In this document: positions 1 through 6,651 of the stretch, one piece after another | How the letters are laid out: each line of letters starts with the position of its first letter | How positions within the stretch are numbered: the first letter of the stretch is position 1 | DNA from: Desulfonema limicola | GTDB lineage: Bacteria > Desulfobacterota > Desulfobacteria > Desulfobacterales > DYRC01 | Assembly (NCBI GenBank): GCA_020718925.1 | Contig: DYRC01000058.1 | Location: 1 to 15,131 of the forward strand | Reading direction: 5' to 3' | DNA length: 15,131 nucleotides | Notes under the pieces: model-generated | What the model saw: only the letters and a program-made list of their open reading frames with translations | What the model was told of the DNA's origin: nothing | The model's database searches: none | Made by a program: the position numbers and the translations under genes

Positions 1-330
1 TCAAGGTATCACCTCTGTTATCGTTTCAATTTTGGCTATCATATACCAAGTCGCTTATGTTTGTAAAGTTTAAGAAGATATTTGTCAGATACGGTCTCAT
101 ACATCAAATCAGCAATAATTTTCTGATAAATTAAAAAACACAATATTTTTAAATTGTTAAATTCTCCTTGTTTTTTTATTTTATCAATGATAGACTACGA
201 AAATCGGTAAAGTAGGTTTTTCGGTTAATATTCAGAGTTACATATTGGCAGGAAAAAAACTGCTTAATCACTGGTTAGGAATCAGATATTGATTGATTAT
301 TTTCAGGATGATTGAAAGGATGATTATTTT
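1..330. other. AT-rich non-coding stretch upstream of the defence-like operon
   Basis: No gene, RNA or convincing terminator is visible here. The first 73 bases are open in one + frame (stop at 71-73) and would encode a short hydrophobic tail, so the 3' end of a gene starting left of the window is possible but unsupported. The remainder is very AT-rich. A ribosome binding site (AAGGA, about 316-320) lies 10 bases before the ATG at 331. Several TTGNNN/TATNNN pairs can be found, but the base composition makes them meaningless, so no promoter is called. Confidence 0.5.
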
Positions 331-1440
331 ATGAAAATAGAATCTGTTACAGTCAGAAATTTTAAGCGATTCGATAATCTTGAGGTTTCTTTCAAAAATA
401 AGACTCTTCAGGAAGTTGCTGATCGCTTTCTTATACTTGGCGACAATGGTACAGGCAAAACAACGCTTTTACAGGCAATTGCACTTCCATTGGAATTAGC
501 AGCAAAAAACATTCAAAGCGTAGCTGATTTTGATTGGAACGGATTTTTATCAGGGCGATTCTGGGCGTGGGGGGCTCCGTATATTGAGTTAGAAATATCA
601 TTTGAGGATGATGAACTTGAGGCAACACGTTCAGTAGCACAAAGGTGGTATGATGCACAGCCGAAGGATTTTCGTTTCCATGACTTTGTTAAGCCGGGCA
701 AAAGTAAATATGTCAAGCTGACTTTGAATGGCGAATATTGGAAGGTCGGAAAAGATAACAATCTTGAAGAACGTTCTCAGTTTCAGGGACGTCATTACGC
801 AGAAAAGTTATGTTACAGCGATCCGTCAATTCGCTCAGAGTTCTCCAAGCTTCCGGGTATATTTTGGTTTGATCAGTTCCGTAATCTTGGTTCAAAACCG
901 CTTAGTAAAGTTAGCGGTGACGGTTTGAATGCACGCAGATCAGGAATTTCATCTGATTCGGGAGTGGGACAATTACGTCAATATCTGCTTGAATGGCAGG
1001 AAAGGCAGCGAAATCTTAAAAAGAATACTTCAATTGACTATCTTAAGCAATTAGAGGGCTTATATAAGAGAGTTTTTCCTGAACGCTCATTCATAGGCAA
1101 AGAAGAAAGAGACAGCAACGATTCTCCCACTGAAAAAAACACATATTTTACCCTTAATGATGGGCATCGAACTTATGATATTGTTGAGATGTCAGCAGGA
1201 GAACAGGCTGTTTTTCCTATGTTGTATGAGATTATCAGGCAGCAAATTGCATACTCGGTTGTTCTGATAGATGAAATTGATTTAAATCTTCATCCGCCGG
1301 CAGCTCAACTCTTGGTTAATCAGCTTCCTAAGATTGCGCCTACATGTCAATTTATCTTTACAACACATTCCGAAGCTGTAAATGATGTTATTGCTGAAGA
1401 AGAAACTTATCGCCTGCCGGGAGGTTCTCTGTGTCTGTAA
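331..1440 (+). CDS. ABC/SMC-type AAA ATPase of a PARIS/OLD-like defence pair (AriA-like)
   Basis: This 369-residue protein has the full set of motifs of the AAA_15/AAA_21 (OLD-like) ATPases. The Walker A loop GDNGTGKTT is at 37-45, after an N-terminal strand reading VRNFKRFDNLEV. The ABC signature SAGEQ is at 288-292. Walker B, VVLIDEID, is at 310-317 and is followed by LHPP. The H-loop TTHS is at 344-347. The middle region (about 60-280) is the family's variable insert. No transmembrane segment is seen. The ATG at 331 has an AAGGA site 10 bases upstream. Its last 10 bases overlap the next gene, so the two products are almost certainly made together. In PARIS the ATPase (AriA) holds the toxic TOPRIM effector (AriB) until a phage trigger releases it; that role is inferred here from architecture. 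A generic OLD-like ATPase is the alternative. Confidence 0.85.
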   Translation: MKIESVTVRNFKRFDNLEVSFKNKTLQEVADRFLILGDNGTGKTTLLQAIALPLELAAKNIQSVADFDWNGFLSGRFWAWGAPYIELEISFEDDELEATRSVAQRWYDAQPKDFRFHDFVKPGKSKYVKLTLNGEYWKVGKDNNLEERSQFQGRHYAEKLCYSDPSIRSEFSKLPGIFWFDQFRNLGSKPLSKVSGDGLNARRSGISSDSGVGQLRQYLLEWQERQRNLKKNTSIDYLKQLEGLYKRVFPERSFIGKEERDSNDSPTEKNTYFTLNDGHRTYDIVEMSAGEQAVFPMLYEIIRQQIAYSVVLIDEIDLNLHPPAAQLLVNQLPKIAPTCQFIFTTHSEAVNDVIAEEETYRLPGGSLCL

Positions 1441-2282
1441 ATATACTTTATTGTGAGGGAGGAAAAGGTAGTCCTGATATTCGTATATTGTCAAACTTGC
1501 TTGCCGGTACAAGTTGTAAGTTAAAGTCTGCAAAAAGTAAAACAGGTCTTGGTCAGAAAATTCAATTTATCAGGCAGGAAATCAAGTCAGTGGTAGCTGC
1601 ATTAAAGGACAGAGATTTTGATCAGAATGACTCAGAACCTGTAAATTCTCCCAAGGATTGGACGGTCAAAGACAATGAAAAAGATATTCAAATCGGTTGG
1701 TCTTGGGAAAGAAAAGAGATTGAAAATTATCTGATTGATCCCGAAGTCGTATCTCGTGCGCTTGGTTCCAAATCTCCTAATATTGAAGATTATCAAGCGG
1801 CACTCGAAAATTCGGCAAGAACAATTGCAGATTATACCGCTGCGAGAATTGCGCTATCTGTGTGTTGGCAATCATATTTTCCGCTTCAAAACCGTTGGGG
1901 GAATGTGGGAATTGATCATGCTCACTCATTTCCTCCGTCTCTGGCAGAGTCAGACTGTCGCTATGAGATAAAAAATATTGTCAATAATCATAAGCGAGTT
2001 CAACCTATCGAGGAGAATAAAGTTATGAATAGCTTTGATAGCTTACTTTATACCTGTCGGGTTGGTGGGAATCGTTTCAAAAACTTTCTTACGTTCTTTT
2101 CCGGTAAGGACCTGCTTTTTGGAATGAAATCTGAATTAAACAGTTGGGGATTTCAACAGCCCTCTGATTTTCGGGAGCGAGTTGTCAAGGGAATAGAAAA
2201 TTCACCGGATCCGGATAATGTTTGGATTTGGTTGCCTGAATGGAATCAACTCAGACAACTGATTCAAAAAGCTGCTTTTTGA
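1431..2282 (+). CDS. TOPRIM/DUF4435 nuclease-like effector (AriB-like)
   Basis: This 283-residue protein starts at a GTG that overlaps the end of the ATPase gene by 10 bases, with a strong GGGAGG site (1419-1424) six bases upstream. The N-terminus ILYCEGG (5-11) supplies the conserved acidic residue of a TOPRIM fold (E9). KDRDFD (59-64) supplies the DxD pair (D60/D62/D64). WERKEIENYLIDP (92-104) matches the R-x-EIENYL hallmark I know from DUF4435 proteins. The rest, about 110-283, is not recognised. In PARIS, AriB is a DUF4435 TOPRIM nuclease that attacks host tRNA once released from its ATPase. The ATPase-then-TOPRIM order and the overlap fit that system. No helicase (Gabija), HNH protein (Septu) or reverse transcriptase (retron) lies alongside. 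Nuclease activity and defence role are inferred. Confidence 0.75.
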   Translation: MSVNILYCEGGKGSPDIRILSNLLAGTSCKLKSAKSKTGLGQKIQFIRQEIKSVVAALKDRDFDQNDSEPVNSPKDWTVKDNEKDIQIGWSWERKEIENYLIDPEVVSRALGSKSPNIEDYQAALENSARTIADYTAARIALSVCWQSYFPLQNRWGNVGIDHAHSFPPSLAESDCRYEIKNIVNNHKRVQPIEENKVMNSFDSLLYTCRVGGNRFKNFLTFFSGKDLLFGMKSELNSWGFQQPSDFRERVVKGIENSPDPDNVWIWLPEWNQLRQLIQKAAF

Positions 2283-2301
2283 GGTATGAACCTTTAATCA
2301 A

Positions 2302-2358
2302 CACGAAAACCTAACCATCAGTTACAGCCGATTAGCACGGCTTACCTTGTTTTTCGTG
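2302..2358. repeat. Nested inverted repeat between convergent genes
   Basis: The outer arms CACGAAAA (2302-2309) and TTTTCGTG (2351-2358) are perfectly complementary. Inside lies a second perfect pair, AGCCG (2326-2330) and CGGCT (2338-2342), with a 7-base loop. It sits between the stop of the + strand TOPRIM gene (2282) and the stop of the - strand small membrane gene (2382). No T-tract follows on either strand, so a simple intrinsic terminator is uncertain. Confidence 0.45.
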
Positions 2359-2381
2359 GAAACTTCGGAATATGCCGACTA

Positions 2382-2585
2382 TCACACCCTGATTACAAAC
2401 GGCGCAATGATCAGTGCCGCACATACCAATATCAGAATCGGTATATTTTCAATAAAATAGGGAATAACACACAATCCGATGCCTGATATCAACGGGATAG
2501 CTCTGGCTTGTTTTTTTCCATATACGAAATATCCCATGCCGAAAGAACCGGCAATGAGACCGATAAATAAAGTTGTTGCGTCCAT
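2382..2585 (-). CDS. Small conserved inner-membrane protein, function unknown
   Basis: This 67-residue, very hydrophobic protein has three likely membrane segments at about 4-22, 29-44 and 48-65. A short basic loop (GKKQAR, 23-28) separates the first two. The run GLIAGSFGMGYFVYGKKQ resembles small proteins I associate with Desulfobacterota genomes, sometimes labelled amino-acid transport protein without evidence. The ATG at 2585 is preceded by AGGTG at a good distance. The gene starts 17 bases after the antitoxin-like gene ends, so the two are probably co-transcribed. No function can be assigned. Confidence 0.7.
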   Translation of the reverse strand: MDATTLFIGLIAGSFGMGYFVYGKKQARAIPLISGIGLCVIPYFIENIPILILVCAALIIAPFVIRV

Positions 2586-2602
2586 TTTTTCACCTAACGA
2601 AT

Positions 2603-2848
2603 TTAAAGAACATTTATCTTCTCAATCGTATCAACCCGTTCGCAATCAGCCTCAATAGCTTCTTTCATCATTTTCAGATCATCAGGCGGAATAAAACCTG
2701 CATAGTTCAACATTTGCACTCCGGGAACTCCTTTTGAATGTATCGGAGTTCTGATGACTATTTCCACTTCTTTTGAAATTAAATCTTTGATAATAGTCAT
2801 AAAATTATCATCGATGTCACTGAGTTTCACATTCAGAACAGCTTGCAT
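2603..2848 (-). CDS. Orphan antitoxin-like small protein
   Basis: The frame is open from a TTG at 2878, but I place the start at the ATG at 2848 because a strong GGGAGG site lies just before it. This gives 81 residues beginning MQAVLNVKLSDIDDNF. That N-terminus, with a following IVI strand, resembles small type II antitoxins of anaerobes and cyanobacteria. The C-terminal stretch AGFIPPDDLKMMKEAIEADC matches the AG-x-IP-x-DL-x-x-M-x-x-AIE-x-x-CE pattern I know from such antitoxins, many of which end in a short DxxEW motif. Here the end reads TIEKINVL instead. No toxin gene (PIN, RelE or MazF type) is adjacent: downstream is a membrane protein and upstream a secreted protein. The antitoxin identity is therefore by resemblance only. 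Confidence 0.6.
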   Translation of the reverse strand: MQAVLNVKLSDIDDNFMTIIKDLISKEVEIVIRTPIHSKGVPGVQMLNYAGFIPPDDLKMMKEAIEADCERVDTIEKINVL

Positions 2849-2874
2849 TTCAACCTCCCTCATAATCTGATTAT

Positions 2875-3765
2875 TCAATGGGCATTCATCTTCTCAATCT
2901 CAGACCAGTACGGACTTGTCTTGAGCTGCTCACGAAATTCACGCAGAAATTTATCTTTTCCTTTGACGCGTTTAACCCATGCTTTATCGAAAAATTTCCA
3001 TGCTGCATTCATATTGCCCGTATAAATCAGATCAAGCATGGTTGCCCATAACAGCGGCGGCGGATTTTTCTCAGTTTTCCATGTTTCATCCGCCTTGATG
3101 TCAGAAATTCTTTTTGCCATTTCAGATTCCGAAAGCACGGGCTGACGCATCAGTTTTTCCGCAAGCTCATAATTATCTTTGCCGAACCGAAGAATAATTC
3201 CCGGCGCCGGAGAACTGGCAAAACTGGTGTTCCAGTAAGCATACGTCCAGTCCTGCGTGATAAATTCAGGTATGTTGTCACCGTCAAGATCGGCAAAATG
3301 CGATAAACTGCCGTGCGAGACTTCCAAAACAGCGATAGTTCTGATTTTTTCATCAAGTTCAAATACATAGAACTTATAGCAGCAATGCGCTCCGCCGCTC
3401 CATTCCGAGATAACAAGATTCGGGATTCCTCTGCCGGTAATATCTTTTCCTATCGGGACAACTTCATAATCATCTTTGGGATGTATCTTATGCTCCTTCA
3501 CAAAGCTTTTGCCGTATTCAATATCTTCCCGATCTTCCTGATATACAGAGAATCTGCCCTCAGCTTGCTGCTCATAAATCCGCCTGCCTTTTTTCAGGAT
3601 TTCAAGCCTGCCCTGCCCTGTCTCGTTATTGAGATATATCCGAATCTGAAAATCCCGAAATATCTGCTCTTTCATGACTTCCGGCTCGGACTCACAAAAT
3701 CCCTGCTGCCCGAAGCAGAATAACACCGCCGCAATTATCATAAAAATTAAAAAGTTACGGTTCAT
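2875..3765 (-). CDS. Secreted protein with FG-GAP/VCBS-like calcium-loop motifs, function unknown
   Basis: This 296-residue protein begins with a clear signal peptide (MNRN, then hydrophobic residues 5-18, small or polar 19-24). It is probably exported, with cleavage near residue 24. No good lipobox is present. The middle contains two acidic-loop repeats of FG-GAP/VCBS style: DITGRGIPNLVISEW (108-122), followed by the strongly conserved-looking SGGAHCCY (123-130), and ADLDGDNIPEFITQDW (158-173). The region 210-296 is charged and probably helical. The adjacent Cys128-Cys129 next to His127 might bind metal or form a disulfide; this is speculation. The ribosome binding site before the ATG at 3765 is weak. 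Its stop lies 26 bases before the antitoxin-like gene. The product is not recognised beyond this. Confidence 0.7.
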   Translation of the reverse strand: MNRNFLIFMIIAAVLFCFGQQGFCESEPEVMKEQIFRDFQIRIYLNNETGQGRLEILKKGRRIYEQQAEGRFSVYQEDREDIEYGKSFVKEHKIHPKDDYEVVPIGKDITGRGIPNLVISEWSGGAHCCYKFYVFELDEKIRTIAVLEVSHGSLSHFADLDGDNIPEFITQDWTYAYWNTSFASSPAPGIILRFGKDNYELAEKLMRQPVLSESEMAKRISDIKADETWKTEKNPPPLLWATMLDLIYTGNMNAAWKFFDKAWVKRVKGKDKFLREFREQLKTSPYWSEIEKMNAH

Positions 3766-3819
3766 TTTTTCAGATGCCCCACAGACTGAAGCAGAATGAT
3801 TTTCTACGTTTTCTCATAT

Positions 3820-4377
3820 TCATAGACTCCTGCTATATTTTAAAAAAGATACAAAGGTTTTTCCATATTTGCGCTGATCCGTGAGGCAAAAATCTGAAAT
3901 ATCTGTCGGAATCGGCTCAAGCTCATGTTCTATCACTATCAGGGCATTATCTTTCAGGCAATTGCTTTTCAAAAGATGATGCAGCGCGGGAGCAATGAAA
4001 TTTTTACTGTATGGCGGATCCGCAAATATCAGATCAAATCGCTCTTTGAATCCGTCAAGGCAATTGAGATTTTTCACAATATTCCATCGGATGACGTTGG
4101 CTTTATCCTGAAATCGGCATTCTTCAAGGTTTCGTGAAATCACGGACAGCGCGTTTTGGCTGTCATCAATAAACACCGCATAATCTGCCCCCCGGCTCAA
4201 TGCCTCAATGCCCATAGCCCCCGTTCCGGCAAACAAATCAAGCACAGTCGCATCCCGAACCTGATGAGAAAGAATGTTGAACACAGATTCTCTTACCCGG
4301 TCTGCGGTGGGGCGCGTTGCCATGCCCCGAACGGATCTGAGCGTTTTTCCTCTCCGTTCACCCGCGATGATTCTCAA
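3820..4377 (-). CDS. rsmD: 16S rRNA (guanine(966)-N(2))-methyltransferase RsmD
   Basis: RsmD uses S-adenosylmethionine to methylate G966 of 16S rRNA during 30S assembly. This 185-residue protein has the usual length and all family marks. The N-terminus is MRIIAGERRGKTL, and the RNA-binding stretch TRPTADRVRESVFNIL is at 21-36. The SAM-binding motif DLFAGTGAMG is at 47-56, and the catalytic DPPY motif is at 120-123. The C-terminal RKYGKTFVSFL is also typical. The start is a TTG at 4377, chosen because the family begins MRIIAG and an AAGGAG site lies eight bases before it. The gene follows AOR by 92 bases but is separated from it by a strong G-rich hairpin, so co-transcription is doubtful. Confidence 0.95.
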   Translation of the reverse strand: MRIIAGERRGKTLRSVRGMATRPTADRVRESVFNILSHQVRDATVLDLFAGTGAMGIEALSRGADYAVFIDDSQNALSVISRNLEECRFQDKANVIRWNIVKNLNCLDGFKERFDLIFADPPYSKNFIAPALHHLLKSNCLKDNALIVIEHELEPIPTDISDFCLTDQRKYGKTFVSFLKYSRSL

Positions 4378-4419
4378 TGTATTTTCTCCTTTCTCATAAT
4401 TATTCTCCTGCGGTCAAAT

Positions 4420-4468
4420 CCCCCCGCCCTCTCCCCTCTCCGTTTCGGGGAGGGGCTGGGGGAGGGGT
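4420..4468. repeat. G/C-tract hairpin with a G-quadruplex motif
   Basis: A C-rich arm is followed by a G-rich arm. The inner stem pairs CCCCTCTCC (4433-4441) with GGGGAGGGG (4447-4455), nine pairs with one wobble, around a GTTTC loop. A looser outer stem involves 4420-4429 and 4458-4467. On the + strand, 4447-4467 has four G runs (4, 4, 5 and 4) joined by loops of 1, 2 and 1 base, a textbook G-quadruplex pattern. It lies just past the AOR stop codon, so the G-rich strand is the template for AOR and rsmD. It resembles GC-rich dyads that recur between genes in many bacteria and may stop or pause transcription. Confidence 0.7.
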
Positions 4469-4469
4469 T

Positions 4470-6206
4470 CTACCAGTTAAACACTGCATCCAAATCTTTA
4501 TCCGCAATATCAAACACCACATTGTGCGGCGCAAGCGATTCTCTTTTGAAAAAACGGGGAAGCCGATCATCTTCTGCGGTAAATCCGGCTCTCTTGTTAA
4601 AATCCCGTTCCATAGAAAGAATCTTTTTGCCCAAAGCCACCACGTCATCGCCGTTCATATTCAAGCCATACATGCCATTGATGCTCTCCACCATCGCATT
4701 GAAGGTTTCTGCCTGATCCAGAATCGCAAATGCGATAAACAGGCAATAGCCGGTGGCATCCAGCGCGGCAGTGGCAATCTGCAAGTTTCTGGATAGCTCG
4801 ATCTGCCCCTGAATTCCCAAAGGATTCACATCACCGCCCACTTTGAGAATATTGGTGGCAACCGCATATCCGGCAGTGTGATCCGCACCCATCGGGCTTG
4901 TGGCATACGTTACGCCCATGCCCTTGACCGCACGCGGATCATACGCCGGCATAGCCTGACCTTTGACGACCGGCGCACGCTCTATGCCGAACATCTTGGC
5001 GGTGGCTGCTGTTCCGTTGCCCAGAATTCTTCCCAGCGGTGTGCCTTTGCCGACTTCTTCCAACAGTCTGATTGCACCTTCGGCATCTCCGAAATTAACC
5101 AACCCGGCGTCCATTGCCACGCCGATGGCAGCCCCCATTTCGATGGTGTCAACACCGATATTGTCATCCATGAAATCAATTCTGGCAATCGCATCCGGAT
5201 CATTGATGCCGCAATTGCCGCCGTGCGCCCAGACGGTTTCATATTCCGGCTGTTTGGTAACGTATTTGCCGTCTTTGTCAACAAAAATGCCGGAGCATTG
5301 AATCGCGCAGCCCCGATGACAGCCATGCGTGGGATTTCCGCCGCGTGTTTTCTCCAATTCGGCAAAGGTTTCGCCGCTAATTTTCGCTACGTCTTTGAAC
5401 TGCCCCTGCTTGAAATTATAGGTCGGATAAGCACCGGCTTCATTGATGATGTTGGTCAGCACGTTTGTCCCGAATGCCGGAAGCCCCTGACCTGTTACCG
5501 CATGGCTTTTAAGTCCCTGAACAAAAAGTTTGTTTGCTTCTTTGAATTTGTCGGAATTTTTAGGCTGACGCGTGGGGCATCCGCTATCGTCCAAAATAAT
5601 GGCTTTGATCCGCTTTACGCCCATGACCGCGCCTACGCCGCCGCGCCCTGCATGACGGGTCGGTCTGAATTCCCGGTCTGTGATGGCAATGGATGCCGCA
5701 CACATTTTCATTTCTCCGGCAGGACCCACAGAAATCATGGCAACTTTATCGCCGTATTCGGCTTTTACTTTTTCAGCCAGATCGTAATTCAACATGCCTT
5801 TGAGATCGTTGGCAGTCTTGATTTTCACGCCGTCTTTGTTGATAAAAACGGTGTAGAGATCATCGCTTTGGGGCTGTCCTTCCAAAATAATTGCCGCATA
5901 TCCGAGCCGCGCCAGCACCTGCCCCGCCTGCCCGCCTGCATTGGATTCTTTGATGCCGCCGGTAAGCGGGCTTTTGCAGCCGATAGAGATTCTGCCTGAT
6001 GTTGAGGCAGCAGAGCCTGCCATCAGCCCCGGCGCAATCACCAATTTATTTTCAGGACCTAACGGATGACAATCTGCCGGCACTTCCTGAGAAATCACCA
6101 TTGACGTCATGCCTCTGCCGCCCATTCCGGCATAATTGCCCAAATCCGTGACCGTTGCTTTGGGACCGCCCTCTGCACATAAGTCAATTCTCAAAATTTT
6201 GTCCAT
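4470..6206 (-). CDS. Aldehyde:ferredoxin oxidoreductase (AOR) family tungsten/molybdenum enzyme
   Basis: AOR-family enzymes carry a tungsto- or molybdo-bis-pyranopterin and one [4Fe-4S] cluster and oxidise aldehydes or related substrates with ferredoxin. This 578-residue protein spans the whole family fold. Pterin-binding elements include GMGGRGM (27-33), SPLTGG (79-84) and HAGRGGVGAVMG (185-196). DPRAVKGMGVTYATSPMGAD (423-442) matches the conserved central block. The cluster cysteines are C296, C300, C304 and C488 (TGYCLF). Spacing of the first three is Cx3Cx3C rather than the Cx2Cx3C of Pyrococcus AOR, which suggests a YdhV-like or uncharacterised subfamily. The ATG at 6206 has a strong AAGGAGG site seven bases upstream. 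No ferredoxin, MoaD-like or pterin gene is adjacent, so the substrate is unknown. It is transcribed divergently from the fmdB-hemC operon. Confidence 0.93.
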   Translation of the reverse strand: MDKILRIDLCAEGGPKATVTDLGNYAGMGGRGMTSMVISQEVPADCHPLGPENKLVIAPGLMAGSAASTSGRISIGCKSPLTGGIKESNAGGQAGQVLARLGYAAIILEGQPQSDDLYTVFINKDGVKIKTANDLKGMLNYDLAEKVKAEYGDKVAMISVGPAGEMKMCAASIAITDREFRPTRHAGRGGVGAVMGVKRIKAIILDDSGCPTRQPKNSDKFKEANKLFVQGLKSHAVTGQGLPAFGTNVLTNIINEAGAYPTYNFKQGQFKDVAKISGETFAELEKTRGGNPTHGCHRGCAIQCSGIFVDKDGKYVTKQPEYETVWAHGGNCGINDPDAIARIDFMDDNIGVDTIEMGAAIGVAMDAGLVNFGDAEGAIRLLEEVGKGTPLGRILGNGTAATAKMFGIERAPVVKGQAMPAYDPRAVKGMGVTYATSPMGADHTAGYAVATNILKVGGDVNPLGIQGQIELSRNLQIATAALDATGYCLFIAFAILDQAETFNAMVESINGMYGLNMNGDDVVALGKKILSMERDFNKRAGFTAEDDRLPRFFKRESLAPHNVVFDIADKDLDAVFNW

Positions 6207-6273
6207 TTTCCTGCCTCCTTATCCCAGCTTTTAAGTAAATGATTCATATTTTTTCCGATACAGCGCGTAAACT

Positions 6274-6302
6274 TTGACAAGCATACTGATAAATGCTAAT
6301 AC
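6274..6302 (+). promoter_or_regulatory. Candidate sigma70 promoter for the fmdB-hemC operon
   Basis: TTGACA (6274-6279) is followed after 17 bases by TAATAC (6297-6302), preceded by a TGC that could act as an extended -10. Transcription would begin near 6309. A second, weaker candidate (TTGATT 6355-6360, 17 bases, TATGTT 6378-6383) is nearer the gene. Confidence 0.4.
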
Positions 6303-6308
6303 TGTCAA
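6280..6308 (-). promoter_or_regulatory. Candidate sigma70 promoter for the AOR gene
   Basis: Read on the - strand, TTGACA (6303-6308) is followed after 17 bases by TATGCT (6280-6285). Transcription would begin near 6273, giving a leader of about 66 bases before the AOR ATG. It occupies the same DNA as the opposing fmdB promoter. Confidence 0.45.
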
Positions 6309-6420
6309 CAAATTAAGAAGCAAAAGCCGCTGAATCAGACAGCGTTTAAAAATATTGATTTTTGATCTGAACTGTTTTATGTTATCTTCATTATTACAGT
6401 CTTTAGGAGAATTGATTCAG

Positions 6421-6651
6421 ATGCCCATCTATGAATATCATTGTGAAAAATGCGACCGGAAATTTGAATTTCTGGTCTTGGGATGCGATAAACCCGAATG
6501 TCCCACTTGCAAAAGCCCGGATGTGAACCGGCTGTTATCTTCATGCAGTTTCTTCAGCAAAGGCGGACATGGAGAAACCCTCAAAGCTGCCGCAGGCGCG
6601 TCTTCCTGCAGCGGATGTGCGGCAACCAGTTGCTCAAGCTGTGGTCACTGA
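6421..6651 (+). CDS. FmdB-family small zinc-ribbon protein
   Basis: This 76-residue protein starts with the family hallmark MPIYEYHCEKC, so I place the start at the ATG at 6421 although the frame is open from 6355. An AGGAG site lies about 11 bases upstream. C8/C11 and C27/C30 form the two CxxC knuckles of a zinc ribbon, with an extra C22. The C-terminal tail is glycine, alanine and serine rich and carries a second cysteine cluster (C63, C66, C71, C74) ending SSCGH. FmdB was first described as a putative regulator of formamidase; the general function of the family is not settled. Its stop codon shares one base with the hemC start (TGATG), so the two are translationally coupled. Confidence 0.88.
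   Translation: MPIYEYHCEKCDRKFEFLVLGCDKPECPTCKSPDVNRLLSSCSFFSKGGHGETLKAAAGASSCSGCAATSCSSCGH

Noticed and set aside
2..73. Short hydrophobic open frame at the left edge, possibly the C-terminus of a membrane protein
   Set aside because: Only 23 residues are visible, with no motif; it cannot be told from chance.
2302..2358. Integron attC site
   Set aside because: The nested stems look superficially similar, but the paired core sites RYYYAAC and GTTRRRY are not present in the required positions.
2849..2878. Longer N-terminus of the antitoxin-like gene from a TTG overlapping the secreted-protein stop
   Set aside because: The GGGAGG site and typical N-terminus support the ATG at 2848.
4878..5999. 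A 373-codon open frame on the + strand inside AOR
   Set aside because: It is antisense to a full-length, motif-complete AOR gene, reads as low-information His/Arg/Phe-rich protein and has no family motif; it is a shadow of AOR codon use.
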